Shown here in pieces: positions 9,298-17,901 of a stretch of DNA of 64,000 nt. The DNA comes from Sulfurimicrobium sp963741495 (lineage in GTDB: Bacteria > Pseudomonadota > Gammaproteobacteria > Burkholderiales > Sulfuricellaceae). The stretch lies in the NCBI GenBank assembly GCA_963741495.1, contig CAVUID010000007.1, forward strand, positions 186,001 through 250,000. Direction: 5' to 3'. Position numbers and translations under genes: made by a program. A model generated the notes under the pieces. It worked only from the letters and a program-made list of their open reading frames with translations. It had not been told where the DNA came from and did not search any database. Position 1 is the first letter of the stretch, and each line of letters opens with the position of its first letter.

Positions 9298-11189
9298 GCG
9301 CAGCCCCTCTCAGTTCGGCCTTGCGATCGCTTGAGGTAGACAAGCAGGAGAGAAATGGCTGCCGGCGTCACGCCGGAAATACGTGCCGCCTGCCCCAGCG
9401 TTTCCGGTTTATATTGCGCCAGTTTCTGCTTCACCTCGATGGAAAGGCCATGCACCTTGCTGTAATCCATATCTGGCGAGAGGCGCAACGCTTCATAATG
9501 ATGGTGACGCTCGATTTCTTCCTGCTGGCGCTCGATATAGCCCTGATATTTAGCCTGGATTTCAACTTGCGCAGCAACCTGAGGATCTCTTACCCCTTCA
9601 CCCGCACCAGGCAGGGTTAACAGAGATTCATAGGTCACCTGGGGGCGCCGCAACAGATCCAGCAGCGAATACTCACGCTCCATTGCCTGTCCGAGAACCC
9701 GTTCCGCGCTTACGGTATCAACCACGCGCGGATTTACCCAGGTACTCTTGAGCCTTTCCTTTTCCTTCGCAACAGCATCACGCTTGGCCGCAAAACCTCG
9801 CCAGCGTTCATCGTCAACCACACCAAGCTCACGACCGATTTCCGTCAGGCGCAAGTCGGCGTTGTCCTCCCTGAGCAGCAGTCGATATTCCGCGCGACTG
9901 GTAAACATGCGGTAGGGCTCCGACACCCCGCTTGTAACCAGATCATCCACCATCACGCCAAGATAGGCCTGATCGCGACCTGGACACCACGCCTCCTTTT
10001 CAGCGGCGAACAGCCCAGCATTGATGCCCGCAAGCAGGCCCTGCGCTGCCGCCTCCTCATAACCGGTCGTTCCGTTGATCTGCCCGGCAAAGAATAATCC
10101 TTTGATGGCTTTGGTTTCCAGCGAGCTTTTAAGGCCGCGGGGATCAAAATAATCATATTCGATTGCATAGCCTGGCCGGGTAATGTGGGCATTCTCGAAG
10201 CCAAGCATCGAACGCACCAAAGCATATTGCACATCGAATGGAAGGCTGGTCGAAATACCGTTGGGATAAATCTCGTGGGTTGAAAGACCTTCCGGCTCAA
10301 CAAATATCTGATGCGAGTCCCTGTCGGCAAAACGCATAATCTTGTCTTCAATGGACGGACAATACCGTGGCCCCACACCTTCGATTACACCAGTATAGAG
10401 AGGGGATCGGTCGAGTCCATTGCGAATAATGTCGTGTGTACGTTCATTGGTAGCACTAATCCAGCACGAAATTTGCTGCGGGCGCTGGCTTGCAGACCCT
10501 TGAAATGAAAACATCGGCACCGGATCATCCCCCGGCTGCTCCACCATAACCGAGTAATCCAGGGACCGGCCATCGATTCGCGGTGGAGTGCCCGTTTTAA
10601 GCCGGCCAACTGGCAATTTCAGTTCACGCAAACGATGCGCAAGACTGATAGCTGGCGGATCGCCTGCGCGGCCAGCCTGGTAGCTGGACTGGCCAACATG
10701 CACCAGCCCGGCGAGAAAGGTTCCTGCAGTCAGCACCACCGCGCGCGCCTCGAAGCGCAAGCCCAGCTGTGTAACGACACCGGTAATCTGGTCACCGGCC
10801 AGCGTAAAATCATCGACCGCCTGCTGGAATAACCAAAGGTTGGGCTGATTCTCCAAACGCCACCGGATTGCCTGTTTGTACAATAGGCGATCGGCCTGAG
10901 CACGTGTTGCCCGCACCGCCGGGCCCTTGCTGGAATTCAGGACACGGAACTGGATTCCACCCTCATCCGTGGCTGCCGCCATCGCGCCACCCAGGGCATC
11001 GATTTCCTTCACCAGATGGCCCTTGCCGATCCCACCGATAGCTGGATTACACGACATTTGCCCCAGCGTTTCGATATTGTGAGTAAGCAATAAAGTTTTG
11101 CTCCCCATGCGCGCCGCGGCGAGGGCTGCCTCCGTGCCGGCATGACCGCCACCAACAACAATTACATCAAATTGAGTGGGAAAAAACAT
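9294..11189 (-). CDS. mnmG: tRNA uridine-34 carboxymethylaminomethyl modification enzyme MnmG
   Basis: This is the FAD-dependent partner of MnmE that modifies the wobble uridine of tRNA. The dinucleotide fold VVGGGHAGTEAALAAARMG lies within the first 30 residues; the SCNPAIGGIGKGHL and AGQINGTTGYEEAAAQG motifs are intact. I chose the ATG at 11189 (631 residues, close to E. coli MnmG); a TTG at 11231 would add 14 residues that match nothing in the family. It is first in the operon with rsmG, parA and parB. Confidence 0.97.
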   Translation of the reverse strand: MFFPTQFDVIVVGGGHAGTEAALAAARMGSKTLLLTHNIETLGQMSCNPAIGGIGKGHLVKEIDALGGAMAAATDEGGIQFRVLNSSKGPAVRATRAQADRLLYKQAIRWRLENQPNLWLFQQAVDDFTLAGDQITGVVTQLGLRFEARAVVLTAGTFLAGLVHVGQSSYQAGRAGDPPAISLAHRLRELKLPVGRLKTGTPPRIDGRSLDYSVMVEQPGDDPVPMFSFQGSASQRPQQISCWISATNERTHDIIRNGLDRSPLYTGVIEGVGPRYCPSIEDKIMRFADRDSHQIFVEPEGLSTHEIYPNGISTSLPFDVQYALVRSMLGFENAHITRPGYAIEYDYFDPRGLKSSLETKAIKGLFFAGQINGTTGYEEAAAQGLLAGINAGLFAAEKEAWCPGRDQAYLGVMVDDLVTSGVSEPYRMFTSRAEYRLLLREDNADLRLTEIGRELGVVDDERWRGFAAKRDAVAKEKERLKSTWVNPRVVDTVSAERVLGQAMEREYSLLDLLRRPQVTYESLLTLPGAGEGVRDPQVAAQVEIQAKYQGYIERQQEEIERHHHYEALRLSPDMDYSKVHGLSIEVKQKLAQYKPETLGQAARISGVTPAAISLLLVYLKRSQGRTERGCA

Positions 11190-11261
11190 GAAGTTCCGGG
11201 TGCAATTTCTGGAACAGGGATGATACGACAAAACATACAGCTGTCGTTAGCTCATCGGTAA

Positions 11262-11277
11262 GGTTTCACGTGAAACA
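11262..11277. other. parS-like site 1 (mnmE-mnmG intergenic)
   Basis: The 16-mer GGTTTCACGTGAAACA matches the parS consensus TGTTTCACGTGAAACA at 15 of 16 positions and contains the full 14-bp palindrome core. It is 15 bp from the parAB operon's first gene start region and is the best parS candidate in the window. Confidence 0.85.
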
Positions 11278-11297
11278 AAAAACTGTCTTGAATGCAG

Positions 11298-12638
11298 CTA
11301 CTTGCCGATACAAAAGCGGCTGAAGATTTCGCCCAGCAAATCATCTGCACCGAACGCCCCGGTAATCGAGCTTAATGCGTTTTGTGCCAGCTTGAGCTCT
11401 TCCGCAAAGAATTCCAACTGGCGCCAGTTTTCGGCCGCTTTTTCCAGGCAGTTGCGAGCCGCTTCCAATGCTTGCAGATGGCGCTCCCGCGCCATGAAGG
11501 CGCCCTCTCCAGTCTGCTCCCATCCGGCCATCTGCAACAGGCTTCGACGCAGTAAATCCATTCCAGCGCCGCTTTTAGCGGAAACGTAAATGCGGCTTAC
11601 CCCGGCGTCACACTCAACCCCGGCCTCGCGAGACAGCAAATCGATCTTGTTGAAAACCTGCACCACGGGTAGATTGGGCGGCAATCGCGCAAGGATCGCT
11701 TCATCCTGTAACGTAATTGCCTTCCGGCTATCAACCAGGAGCAAAGCCAGGCTAGCTTTATCCACAGCCGCCCAGGTACGCGCAATACCGATCTGCTCGA
11801 CCTCGCAGGAAGTTTCACGCAGACCAGCAGTGTCGATGATATGAAATGGTACGCCCTGGATTTCGATTTCTTCGCGCACAGTGTCCCGCGTCGTCCCGGC
11901 AACCGCAGTAACGATTGCGACCTCGTCTCCAGCAAGTTGGTTGAGCAGGCTGGATTTGCCGACATTGGGCTGTCCCACCAGCACTACATGCACACCTTCA
12001 CGCAGCAAGCTACCCTGTTTTGCTTGGGTAAGCAGGTGCCGAAGCTGTTGCTGAATGCCAGAAAGCTTCCCAAGCGCATCCGCAGCCTGCAGAAAATCAA
12101 TATCTTCGTCGGGGAAATCTATGCAGGCCTCAACTAGCATACGCAGATCAATCAGTCGAGCAACAACCTCATGCACTGCATTAGAAAACGCCCCCTGCAG
12201 AGAACGGAGTGCGCTTTTCGCTGCTTCCTCACTGGCTGCGTCTATCAAGTCAGCGACGCTCTCAGCCTGGGCCAAATCAAGTTTGTCATTGAGAAAAGCG
12301 CGTTTGGTGAATTCGCCTGGCTCGGCCAGGCGCGCGCCCAGCGCAATACAGCGCTTCAGAACGAGCTGCATTACCGCGTTTCCGCCATGGCCTTGCAGTT
12401 CCAGCACATCTTCCCCGGTAAAGGAGTGTGGTGCGGGGAAATATAAAGCTATTCCCTGATCGATAGGCGAACCATCGTGATCAAGAAATTCACCCAGAGA
12501 AGCGAATCGCGGCTGGGGCACCTTCCCCAGCATGGCCAGGGCAAACGCTTCAAGGCTATCCCCGGATATCCGGACAATCCCGATGCCGCCACGCCCAGGA
12601 GCAGTAGCGACAGCGGCAATGGTATCAGTTCTTGCCAT
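11298..12638 (-). CDS. mnmE: tRNA modification GTPase MnmE
   Basis: This is a potassium-activated GTPase that works with MnmG on tRNA uridine-34. The N-terminal tetrahydrofolate-binding domain contains GRGGIGIVRISG; the inserted G domain has GQPNVGKSSLL, GTTRDTV, DTAGLRET and NKID; and the C-terminal CIGK motif has the invariant Cys. I chose the ATG at 12638 (446 residues): the next upstream ATG at 12650 adds residues absent from the family. The start lies inside the 3' end of yidC (14-base overlap). Confidence 0.96.
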   Translation of the reverse strand: MARTDTIAAVATAPGRGGIGIVRISGDSLEAFALAMLGKVPQPRFASLGEFLDHDGSPIDQGIALYFPAPHSFTGEDVLELQGHGGNAVMQLVLKRCIALGARLAEPGEFTKRAFLNDKLDLAQAESVADLIDAASEEAAKSALRSLQGAFSNAVHEVVARLIDLRMLVEACIDFPDEDIDFLQAADALGKLSGIQQQLRHLLTQAKQGSLLREGVHVVLVGQPNVGKSSLLNQLAGDEVAIVTAVAGTTRDTVREEIEIQGVPFHIIDTAGLRETSCEVEQIGIARTWAAVDKASLALLLVDSRKAITLQDEAILARLPPNLPVVQVFNKIDLLSREAGVECDAGVSRIYVSAKSGAGMDLLRRSLLQMAGWEQTGEGAFMARERHLQALEAARNCLEKAAENWRQLEFFAEELKLAQNALSSITGAFGADDLLGEIFSRFCIGK

Positions 12639-14274
12639 GCCCTTTCGCGGCATGCATCTGTTCCATGCTACGGGTAATTTGCCATTGCTGAGCAATCGAC
12701 AGAACGTTGTTTACAACCCAGTAAAGTACCAGGCCTGCAGGGAAGAAGAAAAAGAAAATACTGAAGGCAAAAGGCATTACCATCATCACCTTGGCCTGAA
12801 TCGGGTCCGGTGGCGTGGGATTCAGCCTGGTCTGGATGATCATGGTGATACCCATGATGATGGGTAGCACATAGTATGGATCAGCCGCAGACAAGTCCTG
12901 GATCCATAGGCCAAAAGGAGCATGGCGTATTTCTACACTGGCAAGCAAAACCCAGTAAAGAGCGATGAACACTGGGATTTGCACCACCACCGGCAAGCAC
13001 CCCCCCAAGGGGTTCACTTTTTCGGTTTTATAAAGATCCATCATGGCCTGGTGCATACGCTGGCGGTCTTCGCCGTGCTGTTCTTTTAGTTTCTGAAGCT
13101 TGGGGCCCAGCACCCGCATATGGGCCATTGAGCGATAGCTCTTTGCCGCCAGCGGATAAAATGCCAGTTTAATAAGTACAGTAAGCAGAATGATGGCAAT
13201 CCCCCAATTGTTCACCATCCCATGAATTTTAGACAACACCCAGAACAACGGGGCCGCAATGATCGTCAGCCAGCCATAATCTACCGCCAAATCCAGACCC
13301 GGGGCCAGCTTACTCAGGTTTTCCTGCTCCTGAGGACCGGCATAGAGTGCGACCGAAATCTTCCCGTTGTCGCCAGGAGCTATGGATCCAATAGGCAGAA
13401 TTACACCTGCCGCATAAAGATTTTCTCCCATTGATTTAGTGTAAAACTCTCGATTAATCCCATTCGCAGGCAACCAGGCTGAAACAAAATAGTGCTGAAG
13501 CATGGCTACCCAACCATCATTACTCTGTTTCTGATGGGTTGCCTTGCCTTTTTCGATATCCGAAAAGCTTATCTTCTGAAATTTTTGTTGCTCTGTAAAA
13601 ATCGCGGGGCCAGCATACGTGCTGATGAACATCGAGTCCCCTTTGGAGGCCGAATTATCCCGAACAAGCTGGTAGTATGCATGCGGAGTAATCGCACTTT
13701 CGCCCCCATTTCTGATCTGATACTCCACATCAATGACATAACTACCACGATGGAAAGTAAAAATTTTATCGACTTGAACGCCGGCGGAAGCTGGTGCGCT
13801 GAGTTTGATTTTCAGCTCTTGGGCGCCGGCTGCCAGAGAAAATTCCGTACCCTGTGCAGTAAACAGGGTCTTGTGTGATGGAAGAATGTTGCCAATCAAT
13901 CCCGATTGCGCAATATACGTGCTTGGCTTTTGGTCGCTAAAAAGGACAAAATCCTTGCTCTTGTCCTCATCTCCCTTGTGCTTGCGCAAGTCAAGGCGAC
14001 GAATATCCCCGCCGATTGTATCAATTTCAACATTCAGCGCATCCGTCTGAACCTTGATCCGCTCCCCCCTCTGTAGTTGCGGGGCCGTAACGGGCGCTGC
14101 AGCGTTTAATTGGGCTGGGACGCCGGCATCTGGAACGGGTGCGCCGCTTTGAGACGACGCTGCTGTTGTAGGTGTTTGGACAGGGTGCGGATTCTGTTCC
14201 TTCTGCCACGCATCCCATAACATCAGGACCGAGAAGGAAAACACGACGAACATTATGAGTCTTTGAGTATCCAT
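12625..14274 (-). CDS. yidC: Membrane protein insertase YidC
   Basis: This protein inserts and folds inner-membrane proteins, with or without SecYEG, including the Fo subunits encoded nearby. The 549 residues show an N-terminal membrane anchor (about 5-22), a large periplasmic beta-domain (about 60-330) typical of Gram-negatives, and five C-terminal membrane helices including the VVQIPVFIALYWVL segment. The last residues are basic (AAKGHGKN). It lies 7 bp after yidD. Confidence 0.97.
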   Translation of the reverse strand: MDTQRLIMFVVFSFSVLMLWDAWQKEQNPHPVQTPTTAASSQSGAPVPDAGVPAQLNAAAPVTAPQLQRGERIKVQTDALNVEIDTIGGDIRRLDLRKHKGDEDKSKDFVLFSDQKPSTYIAQSGLIGNILPSHKTLFTAQGTEFSLAAGAQELKIKLSAPASAGVQVDKIFTFHRGSYVIDVEYQIRNGGESAITPHAYYQLVRDNSASKGDSMFISTYAGPAIFTEQQKFQKISFSDIEKGKATHQKQSNDGWVAMLQHYFVSAWLPANGINREFYTKSMGENLYAAGVILPIGSIAPGDNGKISVALYAGPQEQENLSKLAPGLDLAVDYGWLTIIAAPLFWVLSKIHGMVNNWGIAIILLTVLIKLAFYPLAAKSYRSMAHMRVLGPKLQKLKEQHGEDRQRMHQAMMDLYKTEKVNPLGGCLPVVVQIPVFIALYWVLLASVEIRHAPFGLWIQDLSAADPYYVLPIIMGITMIIQTRLNPTPPDPIQAKVMMVMPFAFSIFFFFFPAGLVLYWVVNNVLSIAQQWQITRSMEQMHAAKGHGKN

Positions 14275-14281
14275 GGACTAC

Positions 14282-14491
14282 CTAAGGTAAAGGATCATAG
14301 CCACCATCATGCCAAGGGTGGCATCGGCCAACGCGTTTCATACTTAACCAGAATCCCTTGAGGGCACCATATTTTTTAAGTGCTTGTACCGCATACTCTG
14401 AGCAGGTAGGCGTATATCGGCACGAAGGCGCGAACATCGGGCTAATCAAGTACTGGTAAGTTTTTACCAGAAACAGCAGGATTCGGGTCAT
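14282..14491 (-). CDS. yidD: Membrane protein insertion efficiency factor YidD
   Basis: This is a small (69-residue) amphipathic-helix protein that assists YidC. It shows the family hallmarks: YQYLISPMFAPSCRYTPTCSEYA with three conserved Cys, and the C-terminal RVGRCHPWHDGGYDPLP signature. Its ATG overlaps the rnpA stop (ATGA), as in most proteobacteria. Confidence 0.96.
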   Translation of the reverse strand: MTRILLFLVKTYQYLISPMFAPSCRYTPTCSEYAVQALKKYGALKGFWLSMKRVGRCHPWHDGGYDPLP

Positions 14492-14886
14492 AAAATATTC
14501 TGCTTTTCTGGTGCGATAAATTTCTGACGGGCCCTATCTAATTGGGTTATCAGTTCCTGCTCGATTTCTGCAAACTCAGCACGATTAAAACTCTTGCGTA
14601 TGCGAATAACAAAGTCCAAGCTTTCAAGCCGGGACTGTTGCAAACGAAATACTTCGCGCGATACGCGCTTAATATAATTTCTCGAGGTTGCAAAACGAGC
14701 GGTTTTCTTACTTACGATTACAGCCATGCGAGCACATTTGCTCATTCCGGGTTTAACCAAAACCTGGAAATGCGTACTTGAAAAACGGCTGTTGAAACTA
14801 AAAACGGATGATATTTCATCCGTTTTTACTATTTGTTTGGCCTTTGAAAAGCCAAAACTTCTCACGCCGCCTCTGGTCTGGTTCAA
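14488..14886 (-). CDS. rnpA: Ribonuclease P protein component
   Basis: This is the protein subunit that helps RNase P RNA cleave tRNA 5' leaders. The conserved RNR-like stretch appears as ATSRNYIKRVSREVFR near residue 70, preceded by AVIVSKKTARFA. The longest frame begins with TTG at 14886, overlapping the rpmH stop codon; a GTG at 14865 preceded by AGAGG at four bases is a good alternative start giving 125 residues. The overlap suggests coupling to rpmH. Confidence 0.93.
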   Translation of the reverse strand: MNQTRGGVRSFGFSKAKQIVKTDEISSVFSFNSRFSSTHFQVLVKPGMSKCARMAVIVSKKTARFATSRNYIKRVSREVFRLQQSRLESLDFVIRIRKSFNRAEFAEIEQELITQLDRARQKFIAPEKQNIL

Positions 14887-15017
14887 ACAGCCAGACGTAC
14901 CCTGCCACTGGCACGGCGAGAATTAATAATAGCGCGACCTGCGGGTGTTTTCATCCGAGCGCGAAAACCGTGCGTACGTTTACGCTTAACAACAGACGGC
15001 TGATATGTGCGTTTCAT
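14883..15017 (-). CDS. rpmH: Ribosomal protein bL34
   Basis: This 44-residue basic protein is part of the large ribosomal subunit. Read on the minus strand from ATG at 15017, it starts MKRTYQPSVVKRKRTHGFRA and ends GRVRLAV, which matches bL34 across its length. It is the first gene after the origin-side promoter and its stop overlaps the rnpA TTG start. A GGAAGA ribosome site precedes it. Confidence 0.97.
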   Translation of the reverse strand: MKRTYQPSVVKRKRTHGFRARMKTPAGRAIINSRRASGRVRLAV

Positions 15018-15056
15018 GATTCTTCCTCTTACTTTAACACTGACTGTGAACCCGTA

Positions 15057-15086
15057 ATTAGACTACTTTCAACAACAGGCTGTCAA
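15057..15086 (-). promoter_or_regulatory. Sigma-70 promoter of rpmH operon
   Basis: On the minus strand a perfect -35 TTGACA (15081-15086) is followed by an 18-base spacer and a -10 TCTAAT (15057-15062). It lies about 40 bases upstream of rpmH and is oriented to transcribe rpmH-rnpA-yidD-yidC-mnmE. Confidence 0.8.
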
Positions 15087-15106
15087 CCTAAATTAATCAC
15101 CCTCCC

Positions 15107-15115
15107 TGTGGATAA
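15107..15115 (-). other. DnaA box between rpmH and dnaA
   Basis: TGTGGATAA is the exact reverse complement of the R-type DnaA box TTATCCACA. It lies in the 195-bp rpmH-dnaA gap, close to the rpmH -35 element and about 100 bases before dnaA, so it could serve in dnaA autoregulation, in oriC, or both. Confidence 0.75.
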
Positions 15116-15212
15116 GTCCATACAATCGGACTACAATGATGCGCTCAATGACGCATGTTCATTCTGCATTACATCTTTAGCATGGCAATCGGTAGTACAT
15201 CTTAGGCAATCA

Positions 15213-16550
15213 ATGGAAACTTTCTGGCAAGCTTGTTTGAGTTGTTTCGAGCAAGAGCTTACCCCTCAACAATTCAATAACTGGATAAAACCTCTGCGTT
15301 TCGAAGGGGGAACAGACTCTTTGCGCATTGTCGCGCCCAACCGCTTTATCATGCAATGGGTACGCGACAAGTTTCTCAGCAGGTTCGAACAGATCGGACA
15401 AGACCATTTTTCTCGCCCGGTTCAGTTCGTAATTTCAGTTGCCGAAAATCTGGAAAATAGGGAAAAGAAGTCGCCGCCAGTGGCGCCAATTCTTTCTTCC
15501 GCACCCATTGCCAAACAAGGAAGAAACGAAAAAAACGGCCTTAACCCTTCGTTTACATTTGCTAATTTTGTGACTGGTAAAGCAAACCAGCTGGCGCGCG
15601 CTGCCGCTCTCCAGGTTGCCGATAATCCGGGTACTGCATATAACCCCCTGTTTGTTTATGGTGGGGTAGGTTTAGGCAAAACTCACCTTATCCAAGCCAT
15701 TGGTAACTACGTTCTGGAACAAAATAGCAATGCCAAAATCAGCTACCTCCATGCTGAGAGATATGTTTCTGATGTTGTAAGAGCTTACCAACATAAGGCT
15801 TTTGATGAATTCAAACGTTATTATCATTCGCTTGATCTTTTATTGATCGATGACATCCAGTTTTTTAGCGGTAAAGCGCGCACTCAGGAAGAATTTTTCT
15901 ATGCTTTTAATGCGCTTATCGAAAGCAAGAAACAGGTCATTATTACCTGTGACACTTACCCCAAACAGATTTCTGGGATGGAAGATCGCTTAATATCTCG
16001 CTTTGGCTGGGGTTTGACGGTTGCAATCGAGCCCCCGGAACTGGAAATGCGCGTCGCCATTCTGATCAAAAAAGCAGAGGCTGAAAATCTTGACCTGGAA
16101 AGCGATGTGGCTTTTTTCATTGCAAAACAAATTCGCTCCAATGTACGCGAACTGGAAGGGGCGCTGAAGAAAGTCATCGCTTACTCTCGTTTTACAGGTC
16201 ACTCTATCAGCCTGGATCTTGCCAAGGAGGCATTAAAAGATTTGCTGGCTGTTCAAAATCGGCAAATTTCTATCGAAAACATCCAGAAAACTGTTGCGGA
16301 CTACTACAAAATTAAAGTTGCTGAAATGTATTCCAAGAAACGAACCCGCAATGTGGCACGTCCTCGCCAGGTTGCCATGTCTCTCGCCAAGGAATTAACG
16401 CATCTGAGTTTTCCGGAAATTGGAGATGCTTTTGGTGGTCGTGACCACACGACTGTGATGCATGCTTGTCGTAAAATTGAGGAATTGAAAGTCAGCGATC
16501 CATCCATGACTCGCGATATCAGTGTTTTATTGCAGGTACTGCGAAGTTGA
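15213..16550 (+). CDS. dnaA: Chromosomal replication initiator DnaA
   Basis: This protein binds DnaA boxes and opens oriC. The 445 residues hold domain I (METFWQACLSCFEQEL, about 1-85), a linker, an AAA+ core with GGVGLGKTH near residue 150 and LLLIDDIQFF near 210, and the C-terminal DNA-binding domain with GGRDHTTVMHACRKIE near 408. The ATG at 15213 matches the family start; the frame is open another 135 codons upstream across the promoter region, but that part has no DnaA similarity. Confidence 0.98.
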   Translation: METFWQACLSCFEQELTPQQFNNWIKPLRFEGGTDSLRIVAPNRFIMQWVRDKFLSRFEQIGQDHFSRPVQFVISVAENLENREKKSPPVAPILSSAPIAKQGRNEKNGLNPSFTFANFVTGKANQLARAAALQVADNPGTAYNPLFVYGGVGLGKTHLIQAIGNYVLEQNSNAKISYLHAERYVSDVVRAYQHKAFDEFKRYYHSLDLLLIDDIQFFSGKARTQEEFFYAFNALIESKKQVIITCDTYPKQISGMEDRLISRFGWGLTVAIEPPELEMRVAILIKKAEAENLDLESDVAFFIAKQIRSNVRELEGALKKVIAYSRFTGHSISLDLAKEALKDLLAVQNRQISIENIQKTVADYYKIKVAEMYSKKRTRNVARPRQVAMSLAKELTHLSFPEIGDAFGGRDHTTVMHACRKIEELKVSDPSMTRDISVLLQVLRS

Positions 16551-16740
16551 ACAAAAGATGTATGAATTGGGGATAAAGCAGTTCTTTGGGCATTATTGAA
16601 AATGAATCCACAAACTGTCCACAGCCCATGCAACACTTTATACAGAAACTAATAATCGACTTATCATATTGAAAATGAAAGACTTTTGTTAGTTATACAA
16701 AATACATGCGCACATTATCTATTAGTATCAAGGTATATAT
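16551..16740. other. Probable oriC (dnaA-dnaN intergenic region)
   Basis: This 190-bp AT-rich gap contains several degenerate DnaA-box-like 9-mers: GAATCCACA (16604-16612), CTGTCCACA (16615-16623), TTATACAGA (16638-16646) and TTATACAAA (16693-16701), plus a GGGGATAA at about 16570. Genes to the left run leftward and dnaA-dnaN-gyrB run rightward, as expected for divergent replication from here. None of the 9-mers is a perfect TTATCCACA; the single perfect box is in the rpmH-dnaA gap, so the functional origin could span both gaps. Confidence 0.6.
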
Positions 16741-17847
16741 ATGTTATTAATGAAAATCAATAAGGAAGAATTTCTTAAACCATTGCAATCGGTAGTAGGT
16801 ATCGTTGAACGACGTCATACACTGCCCATTCTTTCCAATGTTTTAATCCAAATTGGAAATCAAAGTATTGCTTTTATTGCCACTGATCTGGAAATCCAGA
16901 TCACTGCAATGCTGGAAAACAAGCAAGACAACAATGATTCAGCAATCACGGTATCTGCAAAGAAATTACAGGACATCGTACGAGCTCTCCCTGAAAGTTC
17001 GGAAATCTCTTTTTCAAGTAAGGACAGCAGGCTGCAGCTTAGAGCGGGCAAGAGCCAATTCAATCTGCAAACCTTACCCGCGGAAGATTTTCCTAGACTT
17101 GCTTTGTCAGATGAATTGGTTTCAGAAATTTCAATATCCCAGAGCATGCTGAAACAGTTGTTCAATCAGGTTCAATATGCAATGGCGCAACAAGATATTC
17201 GTTATTACCTGAACGGGTTATTGCTGGTTCTCGAGCCCGGATTTGTAAAAGTTATTGCTACAGACGGGCACAGATTGAGCTTGGCCAGCATGGGTATGGA
17301 AACAGTAAACCATGCAGCGGAAGCCATTCTTCCGCGTAAAACCGTTACCGAACTTATCAAATTGCTTGGTGATAGTGACGAAGAAGTAAAAATCAGTCTT
17401 GGAAAAAACCTGGTTACATTTACATTCGGAAATATCAATCTGGTTTCTAAAGTGATCGAAGGTAAATTTCCAGACTACAACAAGGTTATTCCTTCACATT
17501 ATAATAATCACGTTGTGCTGGATAGGCTGACACTGTTGCATGCAATGCAGCGAGCTTCAATTCTTTCAAATGAAAAATTTCGTGGTGTACGAATGGTGCT
17601 GACGCAAAACAGCATGCGCGTCATTTGTAATAATACTGAGCAGGAAGAAGCGGAAGAAGAACTGGAAATTGAGTATGTAAACGAACCGTTGGATATTGGT
17701 TTTAACGTAACGTATTTGCTGGATGTGCTTAATAATATCAATACCAAGGAAGTGGATTGTTCTTTTGGGGATGCAAATAGCAGTTGCCTGATTACTGTTC
17801 CAGGAGATGACAGGTTCAAATATGTCGTTATGCCGATGCGGATTTAA
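16741..17847 (+). CDS. dnaN: DNA polymerase III beta sliding clamp
   Basis: This is the processivity clamp of the replicative polymerase, a ring of two subunits with three repeated domains each. The 368 residues match the family. It has the typical PLQSVVGIVERRHTLPILSN start (about residues 15-34) and the C-terminal YVVMPMRI peptide-binding edge. ATGs at codons 1 and 4 are both possible starts; an AAGG lies seven bases before the first. Codon use is visibly more AT-rich than in genes after 25 kb. Confidence 0.97.
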   Translation: MLLMKINKEEFLKPLQSVVGIVERRHTLPILSNVLIQIGNQSIAFIATDLEIQITAMLENKQDNNDSAITVSAKKLQDIVRALPESSEISFSSKDSRLQLRAGKSQFNLQTLPAEDFPRLALSDELVSEISISQSMLKQLFNQVQYAMAQQDIRYYLNGLLLVLEPGFVKVIATDGHRLSLASMGMETVNHAAEAILPRKTVTELIKLLGDSDEEVKISLGKNLVTFTFGNINLVSKVIEGKFPDYNKVIPSHYNNHVVLDRLTLLHAMQRASILSNEKFRGVRMVLTQNSMRVICNNTEQEEAEEELEIEYVNEPLDIGFNVTYLLDVLNNINTKEVDCSFGDANSSCLITVPGDDRFKYVVMPMRI

Positions 17848-17873
17848 TATGATTTATGGAAGAAATGAATTCC

Positions 17874-17889
17874 TGTTCCACGTGAAACC
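17874..17889. other. parS-like site 2 (dnaN-gyrB intergenic)
   Basis: TGTTCCACGTGAAACC matches the parS consensus at 14 of 16 positions and fits the relaxed form TGTTNCACGTGAAACA except for the last base. It is 12 bp upstream of the gyrB start codon. Confidence 0.7.
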
Positions 17890-17901
17890 ATAGGGAAAAG
17901 A

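Noticed and set aside
14808..15212. Possible 135-residue N-terminal extension of DnaA
   Set aside because: The open frame crosses rpmH and its promoter on the other strand, and the family start is at 15213.
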